64,000 bases of DNA from Saprospiraceae bacterium (GTDB lineage: Bacteria > Bacteroidota > Bacteroidia > Chitinophagales > Saprospiraceae): positions 1 through 64,000 of the forward strand of contig JAEUUP010000129.1 in NCBI GenBank assembly GCA_016787525.1, read 5' to 3'. Shown piece by piece: positions 18,535 through 26,238 of the stretch (the stretch's first letter is position 1; each line of letters opens with the position of its first letter). The translations under genes and the position numbers were made by a program. The notes below the pieces were generated by a model, which was given only the letters and a program-made list of their open reading frames with translations, was not told the origin of the DNA and did no database searches.

Positions 18535-19374
18535 ATGGATAACCGAAACGCTGTCATTCCTTTTGAAGGTAAAGAAATTAGAAAAATTTGGCATAAAGAG
18601 CAATGGTATTTTTCTGTTGTTGACATTATCGAAGTGTTAACCAATAGCTCTCAAGCGAATCGCTATTGGGCAGATTTGAAAAAACGGTCAGCAAAAGAAA
18701 GCGAACAACCCTTCGCATTTTGCGAACAGTTGAAATTGGCAGGTAAAGATGGTCGCCAACGCCTCACCGATTGCGCCCATACTGAGGGGGTACTGCGCAT
18801 AGTGATGTCAGTGCCGTCGCCAAAAGCTGAACCTTTGAAACTGTGGTTGGCACAGGTTGGGAATGAGCGTATTCAAGAAGTTGAAAATCCAGAAATAAGC
18901 GTTTCGAGGTTAACAGAATTGTACAAAGCCAAAGGATATGATGATGTATGGATTGGTAATCGCTTGAAAACCATTGGGATACGAAAAGAGTTGACCGATG
19001 AATGGCAAAAACGTGGGGTTAAAGAAAATTCTGAATACGCTATTTTGACTGCCGAAATTGCCAAAGCCACTTTTGGTCTTACACCCGCAGAACACGCCAA
19101 ACTCAAAGGTTTGGATAAACAAAATCTGCGCGACCACATGACCAATTTGGAACTTGTGTTCACGGCTTTAGGCGAGGAGGTCACGCGGCAATTGGCGATA
19201 AAAGACAATGCTCAAGGTTTTTCTCAAAATCACGAAGCGGCTATTCAAGGCGGCAGTTTTGCAGGCAATGCGCGCGCGCGTTTGGAAAGTGAAAAAGGCT
19301 TAAAAGTCGTTTCAACGGAGAATTTTTTAGGCTTAGAAACAACAAATAATAATTTACTTGAAGAAAAAGAATGA
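18535..19374 (+). CDS. BRO-N domain, phage-antirepressor-like protein
   Basis: The 279-residue protein has an N-terminal BRO-N/Ant domain (about 5-115: IRKIWHKEQWYFSVVDIIEV, then LKLWLAQVGNERIQE). A helical C-terminal region includes GLTPAEHAKLKGLDKQNLRD and HEAAIQGG. BRO-N domains bind DNA and are typical of prophage antirepressors, but stand-alone copies are common in bacterial chromosomes. No other phage gene is nearby, so it is either a remnant or a domesticated regulator. It starts 15 nt after the DsbA gene. One motif copy (18780) encodes HTEG. Confidence 0.85.
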   Translation: MDNRNAVIPFEGKEIRKIWHKEQWYFSVVDIIEVLTNSSQANRYWADLKKRSAKESEQPFAFCEQLKLAGKDGRQRLTDCAHTEGVLRIVMSVPSPKAEPLKLWLAQVGNERIQEVENPEISVSRLTELYKAKGYDDVWIGNRLKTIGIRKELTDEWQKRGVKENSEYAILTAEIAKATFGLTPAEHAKLKGLDKQNLRDHMTNLELVFTALGEEVTRQLAIKDNAQGFSQNHEAAIQGGSFAGNARARLESEKGLKVVSTENFLGLETTNNNLLEEKE

Positions 19375-19420
19375 TATGCACCCGTTTTTTATCCTAAAAC
19401 CATTTGCTCTTTAGTTAAAA

Positions 19421-20299
19421 ATGAATAGAAAAGATTTTTTAAAAACAATGATAACAACCGCAGGAGCCGTGTCGCTCGGTACATCCATAAAAGCTTTGTC
19501 TGAAAACTTGACAGAGCAAGATGAAAAAATGCCCGTCCTATTCATCGGTCATGGTAGCCCGATGAATGCCATCGAAAACAACGAATTTAGCCGCACTTGG
19601 TCAGCTTTGGCGCAAGATATGCCACGTCCAAAGGCGATTTTGTGCGTTTCGGCGCATTGGCTCACGCGTGGCACACACGTTACAGCGATGGAAAAACCCA
19701 AAACGATACACGATTTTGGTGGCTTTCCGAAAGCACTTTTCGATGTTGAATACCCTGCTGTCGGTAATCCAGAATTGGCAAAAGAAGTGGCTGCCAATAT
19801 CAAATCAACCACCGTTGGTTTGGATACTCAAGAGTGGGGCTTCGACCACGGCTCTTGGTCGGTGGTGCGCCCGATGTATCCCAATGCAGATATTCCGCTT
19901 TTGCAAATGAGTATTGACTACTACAAAGCCCCTCAGTATCACTACGATTTGGCGAAAGAATTGGCGTTTTTACGCAAAAAAGGCGTTCTCATTATCGGTA
20001 GTGGAAATATGGTGCATAATCTCGGCATGGCAACTTTTGGCAATTTGAACGGACCAGGCTACGATTGGGCAATCGAATTGAACGAAACTTTCAAGAAAAA
20101 AATCACCGATGGCGACCACAAACCGCTCATTGATTATCGGTCATTGGGCAAAGCGGCAGAGTTGGCCATTCCGACTCCTGACCACTACTACCCTCTTTTG
20201 TACAGCTTGGGTTTGCAAGAAAAAGATGAAAAAGTGAACATTTTTAATGATAAAGCGGTCGCTGGTTCTTTGACTATGACTTCGGTTAGAATTGGTTAA
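19421..20299 (+). CDS. ygiD: 4,5-DOPA extradiol dioxygenase-like protein (YgiD)
   Basis: The 292-residue protein of the LigB/DODA superfamily has FIGHGSPMNAIENN, SAHWLTRGTHVT, EWGFDHGSWSVVRPMYP and IGSGNMVHNLG, which provide the metal-binding His residues of this family. These enzymes open catechol rings such as DOPA. An N-terminal NRKDFLKTMITTAGAVSLG stretch looks like a Tat-type or short export signal, unusual for E. coli YgiD and suggesting a non-cytoplasmic location. It is followed by a terminator. One motif copy (19929) is read as APQY. Confidence 0.9.
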   Translation: MNRKDFLKTMITTAGAVSLGTSIKALSENLTEQDEKMPVLFIGHGSPMNAIENNEFSRTWSALAQDMPRPKAILCVSAHWLTRGTHVTAMEKPKTIHDFGGFPKALFDVEYPAVGNPELAKEVAANIKSTTVGLDTQEWGFDHGSWSVVRPMYPNADIPLLQMSIDYYKAPQYHYDLAKELAFLRKKGVLIIGSGNMVHNLGMATFGNLNGPGYDWAIELNETFKKKITDGDHKPLIDYRSLGKAAELAIPTPDHYYPLLYSLGLQEKDEKVNIFNDKAVAGSLTMTSVRIG

Positions 20300-20324
20300 T
20301 TAGTTGGTTATCAATTTTTTATAA

Positions 20325-20376
20325 AAATAAGCCTTTGCAATGAATATGTTGCGAAGGCTTATTTTTTACTGAGGGG
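20325..20376 (+). terminator. Terminator after ygiD, abutted by a TACTGAGGGG copy
   Basis: Stem AAATAAGCCTT and AAGGCTTATTT flanks a loop and is followed by a T-tract that runs directly into ACTGAGGGG. The motif (20367-20376) shares its first T with the U-tract. Another copy abuts the terminator at 56804-56841. Confidence 0.75.
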
Positions 20377-20498
20377 TAAAATATCTATCTGTCAAAATTA
20401 TGTCATCTCACCAAATATCGCAACCTAAAAAAGCACAACTCCGTGATGGGTAGTATTGAAACAAATCTCAATCATCATTTTAAACATCACACGAGCTT

Positions 20499-21149
20499 AT
20501 GCAACGCAAAGAATTTTTGAAACAAGGCTTCAAATTACTCGGTTTTGCCACCGTCGCACCATTAGTCACCTCTTGCAACAAAGACACAAGCAGTTCTTGT
20601 GGCACAGCTACACCGAGCGAAACGGCGGGACCTTACCCTACTAAAAACCCTGCTTCTTATGTCATCAAAGACATTCGTTCAGATAGAACAGGCGTACAAT
20701 TGACAGTCAAAATCACCATCAAAAAGGCTTCGGGTTCGGTACTTTCGGGCGCATTGGTGGATATTTGGCATTGTGACAAAGATGGAAACTATTCAGAATA
20801 TGGCAGTTTGACTTCGGTTCACTTCCTGCGTGGTCGTCAGGCGACAAATACTGAGGGGGTTGCTGAGTTCTTGACGATTTTCCCTGGTTGGTATTCGGGT
20901 CGTGCGCCGCATATCCACGTTCACATTTATGATGCAAGTGGCAACTCCTTGTTGGTGACTCAGATTGCCTTCCCAACAGATGTCTGCGATACAGTTTACA
21001 CCACGTCGAGTTACTACACGAAGGGCAAACAAGATACCTCGAATGCCAGCGACAATATATTCTCAGACTCATTGGACTGTGAAATGCCCACTGTCGCAGG
21101 CAGTATTTCGGGCGGTTATACGCTGACACATACGATTACGGTTTCTTAA
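20499..21149 (+). CDS. Intradiol ring-cleavage dioxygenase-like lipoprotein
   Basis: The 216-residue protein has the protocatechuate 3,4-dioxygenase beta-type core: ETAGPYPT (Fe-ligand Tyr), LVDIWHCDKDGNYSEY, FLRGRQATNTEG and APHIHVHIYD (Fe-ligand His). The N-terminus RKEFLKQGFKLLGFA ends at VTSC, so it should be exported and lipid-anchored. Secreted intradiol dioxygenase-like proteins are common in Bacteroidota and their aromatic substrate is unknown. The previous gene is an extradiol-type dioxygenase, so aromatic oxidation is a local theme. A motif copy (20849) encodes NTEG. Confidence 0.88.
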   Translation: MQRKEFLKQGFKLLGFATVAPLVTSCNKDTSSSCGTATPSETAGPYPTKNPASYVIKDIRSDRTGVQLTVKITIKKASGSVLSGALVDIWHCDKDGNYSEYGSLTSVHFLRGRQATNTEGVAEFLTIFPGWYSGRAPHIHVHIYDASGNSLLVTQIAFPTDVCDTVYTTSSYYTKGKQDTSNASDNIFSDSLDCEMPTVAGSISGGYTLTHTITVS

Positions 21150-21159
21150 AAGTTGTCTA

Positions 21160-21192
21160 AAAGTCGTCGAGGTTAGAAACCTCGACGACTTT
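21160..21192 (+). terminator. Terminator after intradiol dioxygenase gene
   Basis: 15-nt arms AAAGTCGTCGAGGTT and AACCTCGACGACTTT are complementary around a 3-nt loop, just downstream of the stop codon. Confidence 0.75.
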
Positions 21193-21229
21193 AAATTCGA
21201 TATTAAACGTTATAAAATCCACCAAAATC

Positions 21230-21943
21230 ATGGTTCAAACAGAAGCTAAAATTTATCTCTCGGAGCAACGTGGTTGCACGCAAACAGAAGCATTTCGCAG
21301 TTTTCATACATTCAATTTTGGTTCTTTTTTTCAAGAAAGTAAGAAAAATTGGGGCGTTTTGCAAACCATCAATGAAGAAACCTTGGTGGGCAATGGATGT
21401 ATTGAACAAGCAATTGAGGCACAAACAACGGTCGTTTTGTTGCCTATTGTTGGCACGATTGACGTTGCCAATGGCTATAATACTGAGGGGTCATACGCTG
21501 GTGTCGGTGAAGCCTATTTTTTCACAACTGTTGACGAAGATTGGTTGCGCGTGAGTAATCCCTACGAACGGGAAGAAGTCAGTTATTTACAAATACGTTT
21601 ACAAAACGCTGATTGTCAACCATATAATAACGAAACAATAACAAATTTTGCGTTTGAAAAATATAAAAATCGGCTTCTCCCCTACTGCCCACAAAAAGAA
21701 AAACAAACCGTTTGGGGCAGCATTGGGCAATTTGACGGGCGTGCAGAAAGTGTTTATTGTCTGAAAAATCCTCAAAATAACGTTTTTGTTTATGTTATCG
21801 AAGGTGTTTTTGAAGTGCAGAACCGTCTGCTTCATGCACGCGATGGTTTGGCATTGTGGCATTTAGAAACAGTGGAATTGGAAGCTCTGTCCAACGACGC
21901 TGTGATTTTATTGATTGAAATGGCTCAACCTTTTTCCTCTTGA
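21230..21943 (+). CDS. Pirin-like bicupin protein
   Basis: The 237-residue protein has the pirin/YhhW opening IYLSEQRGCTQTEAFRSFHT followed by FNFGSFF, GVLQTINEETLVGNG and a second cupin half (YVIEGVFEVQNRLLHARDGL). Pirins bind a metal and some have quercetinase activity. The usual N-cupin His pattern is only partly kept (one His in FHTFNF), so catalysis is doubtful. One motif copy (21481) encodes NTEG. Confidence 0.72.
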   Translation: MVQTEAKIYLSEQRGCTQTEAFRSFHTFNFGSFFQESKKNWGVLQTINEETLVGNGCIEQAIEAQTTVVLLPIVGTIDVANGYNTEGSYAGVGEAYFFTTVDEDWLRVSNPYEREEVSYLQIRLQNADCQPYNNETITNFAFEKYKNRLLPYCPQKEKQTVWGSIGQFDGRAESVYCLKNPQNNVFVYVIEGVFEVQNRLLHARDGLALWHLETVELEALSNDAVILLIEMAQPFSS

Positions 21944-22033
21944 AAACACGTTTTTGATTCAACTTTCATCATTTCTTATTTGTACTTTTGTTAAAAATGA
22001 AAAATCATTTCTAACATTTTCAAGTAAATAACG

Positions 22034-25000
22034 ATGAAAAACAAACCAATCCTCTGTCTTTTTCTCTTTTTTTTAGTTTTTTCAACAGCCATTAGTCAAA
22101 ATATTGACCCCTCAGTATTCAGCGCGATGAAGTGGCGTATGATTGGACCGCATCGGGGTGGTAGAACCGTCGGTGCAGTCGGCGTGCCGCAACAACCCAA
22201 TGTTTTTTACATCGGTGTCAACAACGGCGGTGTCTGGAAAACAACGGATTATGGTCGAACATGGCAACCCATTTTCGACGACCAACCCACAGGCTCGATT
22301 GGCGATGTGGTGGTTGCGCCCTCCAACCCCAATGTGCTGTATGTCGCAAGTGGCGAAGGGCTGCAACGTCCCGATTTGTCGGTCGGCGATGGCATTTACA
22401 AAACAACCGACGGCGGCAAAACGTGGGTCAACACAGGTCTGCGCGAAGCCCAGCAAATTGGCGGTTTAGCGATTGACCCAACAGATGAAAACCGTGTTTT
22501 TGCGGCTGTTTTAGGACATCCTTACGGTGCAAATACTGAGAGAGGCGTTTACAGAACTTTAGATGGCGGCAAATCGTGGGAACGTGTATATTATGTTGAT
22601 GAAAATACAGGGGCGATTCAAGTGGCGATTGACTCTAAAAATCCGCAAATCATCTATGCCGATATATGGGCTGGGCGGCAAGGACCTTGGGAAAATGGCG
22701 CATGGAATGGCTCAGAAAGCGGTTTGATTAAGTCAACCGATGGCGGCAAAACTTGGAAAAAACTCACCAATGGCTTGCCAACCACAGCGCAAGGTTTGAG
22801 TCGCATCGGATTTTGCATCGTGCCCAGCAATCCCAATCGTTTATATGCAACGGTTGATGCCCCCCCTCAGTATGGCGGCATTTACAGAAGCGATGATGCG
22901 GGGGAAAATTGGGTGAAAATGGACGGCGACCCGCGTCTTTGGGGTAGAGGAACGGATTTTGCGGAAATAAAAGCCGACCCTAAAAATGCAGATATTGTCT
23001 ATTCTGCCAACGTAGTTACTTGGAAATCAACGGATAGTGGCAAATCATGGAAGGCTTTTCGCGGCGCACCAGGCGGCGACGATTACCACCGTATTTGGAT
23101 AAATCCGAACAATTCCGACATTATTTTGATTGCCAGCGACCAAGGGGCTATCATTACTGTGAACGGTGGCGAGACTTTCAGTTCATGGTACAATCAACCG
23201 ACGGCACAGTTTTATCACGTCAGCACCGACAATTCTTTCCCATACAACGTGTTAGGAGGGCAACAAGAAAGCGGTTCGGTCAGTATCGCGTCGCGCAGCA
23301 ACGATGGGCAAGTCACTTTCCACGATTGGCATCCTGTGGGTGTGGAAGAATATGGTTACGTGGCAGCCGACCCACTCGACCCGAATATCATTTATGGTGG
23401 AAAAATTACGAAATTTGACAAACGCACGGGTCAAGTTCAGAATATCGCGCCCGAAGCCGTGCGTTCGGGTAAATATCGTTTCATACGGACAGCCCCCGTT
23501 TTGTTCTCCCCAGTGGACAATAAAACCTTGTATTTTGCGGGTAATGTATTGTTTAAAACCCAAAATGGTGGTCATTCGTGGGATATTATCAGCCCAGACT
23601 TGACCCGCGACAACTACAATGACATACCCCTCAGTATTGGCATTTATCGCAACGAAGATATGAAAAAAATGCCCCGACGCGGAGTCATTTACACCGTCGC
23701 CCCATCGCCCAAAGACATCAATACAATTTGGGCAGGAACAGACGACGGTTTGATACACGTCACCCGCGACGGGGGTAAAAATTGGCAAAATGTCACCCCA
23801 CCCGACCTCACTCCTTGGAGCAAAGTATCGCTCATAGATGCCAGCCATTTTGATGTCAACACAGCTTATGCGGCGGTCAATTGCATCCGTTTAGACGATA
23901 TGAAACCACATATTTTCCGCACAAAAGATGGGGGTAAAACATGGAAAGAAATCACCAACGGCTTGCCCAACGACCCCATAAATGTCGTTCGAGAAGACCC
24001 CAATCGCGCAGGATTACTGTTTGCGGGGTCCGAGCGGGCGGTTTATGTCTCTTTTGATGACGGTGAGCATTGGCAATCGCTGCGTTTGAATATGCCCGCC
24101 ACATCTATCCGTGATTTGGTTATCAAAAACGATGATATTGTCGTCGGTACGCATGGGCGGAGCTTTTGGATACTTGACGACATCACACCTTTGCGTCAAG
24201 CGACCCCCTCAGTAAAAACGGACGGTGCTACGCTTTTTGCGCCACAAACCGCTTACCGCGTTCGGTGGGATATGTGGACGGATACACCCCTACCCCAAGA
24301 AGAACCCGCAGGGCAAAATCCACCAGACGGTGCCATTATCAACTATTTTTTGAAGGAAAAAGCCGTTGGAGAAGTGGTTTTAGAGGTTTTTGATGCTTCT
24401 GGAAAGTCTATTCGCCGTTTTTCGAGCAACGACAAACCCTATACAAAGCCACAAGACAACGTGCCAGATTATTGGGTACGTCCGCAGCAAATCCTATCGG
24501 GTACTGAGGGGGGGCATCGTTTTGTTTGGGATTTGCACTATACGCCTTTGGACGTGCCTGCCTCCTACCCCATCAGCGCAATTTATAAAAACACCGCTCC
24601 AGACCCAACCTCGCCGTGGGTTTTGGCTGGCAATTATACCGTAAAATTGACCGTCAACGGCAAAACTTATACTCAGCCTTTGACAGTCAAAATGGACCCT
24701 CGTGTGAAAACTTCAGTTGAAGATTTGAAAAAACAACACGATTTATCGGTTCAATGCTACGAAGGTTTGAAACAAATCACTCAATCTAAAGCCGAGGTAA
24801 AAAAGACACGCGAAGAGTTGAAAAGCCTCATTTCCGTCGCAAAAACGCCATTATCCGACGAATTGAAACGTTTTGATGCAGACTTAGTGGCATTTGAAGC
24901 CACAAATCAAGGCGGTGTTCCTAACTTCAATCGTCAAGAATCGGCATTGGCAAGTATTATGAACATTTTACAAGATGCCGACATGCCGCCCACGAGTCAA

Positions 25001-25135
25001 GCCATAACTGCCACAGAAATTGAAACGCAGAAACTAAAGGATTTGGTAGAAAAACTGCACACCTTGAAATCTGAGCGTACAAAATCGCTGAATGATTCGC
25101 TCAAAAAAGCAAAAATGAAACCTCTTAGCAATTAA
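22034..25135 (+). CDS. Large exported Asp-box (BNR) propeller protein, VPS10/sortilin-like
   Basis: The 1033-residue protein has a signal peptide (ends near FSTAISQ) and many Asp-box repeats of the S/TxDxGxxW type, for example TTDYGRTW, TTDGGKTW, TLDGGKSW, STDGGKTW, STDSGKSW, TRDGGKNW and TKDGGKTW. They form one or two beta-propellers over residues ~35-710. The C-terminal third has a beta domain and a helical tail rich in Lys and Glu (about 900-1033). Such proteins are annotated as BNR or sortilin-domain glycosidase-like, but catalysis is unproven. It carries five TACTGAGGGG copies, the most of any gene here, in three frames. Confidence 0.85.
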   Translation: MKNKPILCLFLFFLVFSTAISQNIDPSVFSAMKWRMIGPHRGGRTVGAVGVPQQPNVFYIGVNNGGVWKTTDYGRTWQPIFDDQPTGSIGDVVVAPSNPNVLYVASGEGLQRPDLSVGDGIYKTTDGGKTWVNTGLREAQQIGGLAIDPTDENRVFAAVLGHPYGANTERGVYRTLDGGKSWERVYYVDENTGAIQVAIDSKNPQIIYADIWAGRQGPWENGAWNGSESGLIKSTDGGKTWKKLTNGLPTTAQGLSRIGFCIVPSNPNRLYATVDAPPQYGGIYRSDDAGENWVKMDGDPRLWGRGTDFAEIKADPKNADIVYSANVVTWKSTDSGKSWKAFRGAPGGDDYHRIWINPNNSDIILIASDQGAIITVNGGETFSSWYNQPTAQFYHVSTDNSFPYNVLGGQQESGSVSIASRSNDGQVTFHDWHPVGVEEYGYVAADPLDPNIIYGGKITKFDKRTGQVQNIAPEAVRSGKYRFIRTAPVLFSPVDNKTLYFAGNVLFKTQNGGHSWDIISPDLTRDNYNDIPLSIGIYRNEDMKKMPRRGVIYTVAPSPKDINTIWAGTDDGLIHVTRDGGKNWQNVTPPDLTPWSKVSLIDASHFDVNTAYAAVNCIRLDDMKPHIFRTKDGGKTWKEITNGLPNDPINVVREDPNRAGLLFAGSERAVYVSFDDGEHWQSLRLNMPATSIRDLVIKNDDIVVGTHGRSFWILDDITPLRQATPSVKTDGATLFAPQTAYRVRWDMWTDTPLPQEEPAGQNPPDGAIINYFLKEKAVGEVVLEVFDASGKSIRRFSSNDKPYTKPQDNVPDYWVRPQQILSGTEGGHRFVWDLHYTPLDVPASYPISAIYKNTAPDPTSPWVLAGNYTVKLTVNGKTYTQPLTVKMDPRVKTSVEDLKKQHDLSVQCYEGLKQITQSKAEVKKTREELKSLISVAKTPLSDELKRFDADLVAFEATNQGGVPNFNRQESALASIMNILQDADMPPTSQAITATEIETQKLKDLVEKLHTLKSERTKSLNDSLKKAKMKPLSN

Positions 25136-25159
25136 TTCGATATTCGTCGAAATACTTTA
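25136..25159. promoter_or_regulatory. Candidate SdpR-type operator, distal copy
   Basis: TTCGATATTCGTCGAAATAC (from 25136) closely repeats the element at 25210-25233, 74 bp away. Both contain a GAAATA half-site preceded by a TCGATAT box. Two such copies before an ArsR-type gene suggest an operator pair. Confidence 0.5.
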
Positions 25160-25209
25160 GTCATTAGTCGTCAATTTATCGGGCGGCTATTGACTAAGGG
25201 GTCAGTTAT

Positions 25210-25233
25210 TTCGATATTTGTAGAAATATTTAA
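25210..25233. promoter_or_regulatory. Candidate SdpR-type operator, proximal copy
   Basis: TTCGATATTTGTAGAAATAT (from 25210) lies 11 nt before the regulator start and repeats the element at 25136-25159. Confidence 0.5.
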
Positions 25234-25243
25234 TTAAAGAACA

Positions 25244-25498
25244 ATGAACATTCTTTTCAAAGCTTTAAACGACCCAATCCGACGGCAAATTTTGGAATTG
25301 CTCAAGGAACACAATATGTCGGCAGGTGACATTTCCGACCGATTTGATGTCGGGAAACCGACTATCTCACATCATTTGGATTTGCTGCGGCAAGCACACT
25401 TGGTCAATTCGGAGAAAGACGGTCAATTCATCATTTATTCTCTAAATACAACTGTTTTGGACGAAATAATGAAGTGGCTTTTAGACTTAAAAAAATAA
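25244..25498 (+). CDS. ArsR-family repressor, SdpR-like
   Basis: The 84-residue winged-helix protein has ALNDPIRRQILELLKEH and GKPTISHHLDLLRQAHLV (recognition helix), and ends MKWLLDLKK. It lacks the metal-binding CxC of arsenic sensors, which fits the SdpR/YozB autorepressor group. It is followed 32 nt later by an SdpI-like membrane protein, reproducing the Bacillus sdpRI signalling/immunity pair without a toxin gene. Confidence 0.88.
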   Translation: MNILFKALNDPIRRQILELLKEHNMSAGDISDRFDVGKPTISHHLDLLRQAHLVNSEKDGQFIIYSLNTTVLDEIMKWLLDLKK

Positions 25499-25529
25499 AA
25501 TTTATACAATACTTTAAATTTATAAAAAA

Positions 25530-26180
25530 ATGAAAACCAATGCTTTGATTCGTTTTTTGAGCGTAACTCTATTGGTGACAGCACCCTTTATCTATTTAGC
25601 TACCATTTGGCAGCAGTTACCCGACAAAGTGCCTACTCATTTTGGTATGGACGGCAGACCCGATGGTTTCAGTACAAAGGTTGGTGCATTAGTTCCTATT
25701 TTTATGGTTATGTTGGTGACTTTGGGTGTTTATTTTCTCATAAAAAACATTGATAAAATTGACCCAAAAAGGTCGCAAAACAGTTCCAAAGAAACATTCG
25801 ACAAAATGGCTATGTTGATACTCGTGTTCATGAGTGGATTGGCGTTGTACATTGTTCATTCGATGTTGACCGCACAAACAGGTGGCTTTTTATTTGTCAT
25901 ATTGGGCTTGTTTTTCGCAGGTTTAGGCAATTTTATGCACAGCATACAACCCAACTACTTTGTCGGTTTGCGCTTACCTTGGACTTTAGAAAATGAAGAC
26001 AATTGGCGCAAAACACACCAATTAGCTGGCAAAATGTGGTTTTTTGGCGGTTTACTGATAGCCATAGCGGCTTTGTTACTACCTGAATCCGCTACTTTGA
26101 TTTTAATGCTCGTTTCTATTCTTGTGATGTGTTTGATTCCTTCTATCTATTCTTACAGGTTGTATAAAACAAGTATCTAA
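25530..26180 (+). CDS. SdpI-family membrane protein (DUF1648)
   Basis: The 216-residue protein has about six membrane helices. The N-terminal part has the DUF1648 signature PDKVPTHFGMDGRPDGF and the C-terminal half has the SdpI region QPNYFVGLRLPWTLENEDNW followed by RKTHQLAGKMW. In Bacillus, SdpI gives immunity to SdpC and sequesters the repressor SdpR. Here it probably works with the SdpR-like gene upstream. No SdpC-like gene is visible, so the cue is unknown. Confidence 0.88.
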   Translation: MKTNALIRFLSVTLLVTAPFIYLATIWQQLPDKVPTHFGMDGRPDGFSTKVGALVPIFMVMLVTLGVYFLIKNIDKIDPKRSQNSSKETFDKMAMLILVFMSGLALYIVHSMLTAQTGGFLFVILGLFFAGLGNFMHSIQPNYFVGLRLPWTLENEDNWRKTHQLAGKMWFFGGLLIAIAALLLPESATLILMLVSILVMCLIPSIYSYRLYKTSI

Positions 26181-26186
26181 TAAAAC

Positions 26187-26219
26187 AATGACCCGATGAG
26201 TACGGCTCATCGGGTCATT
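26187..26219. terminator. Bidirectional terminator between sdpI-like and CE8-PL10 genes
   Basis: 14-nt arms AATGACCCGATGAG and CTCATCGGGTCATT flank a 5-nt loop between convergent genes. Confidence 0.8.
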
Positions 26220-26238
26220 CCTTCCGTTTAAAAATCTG

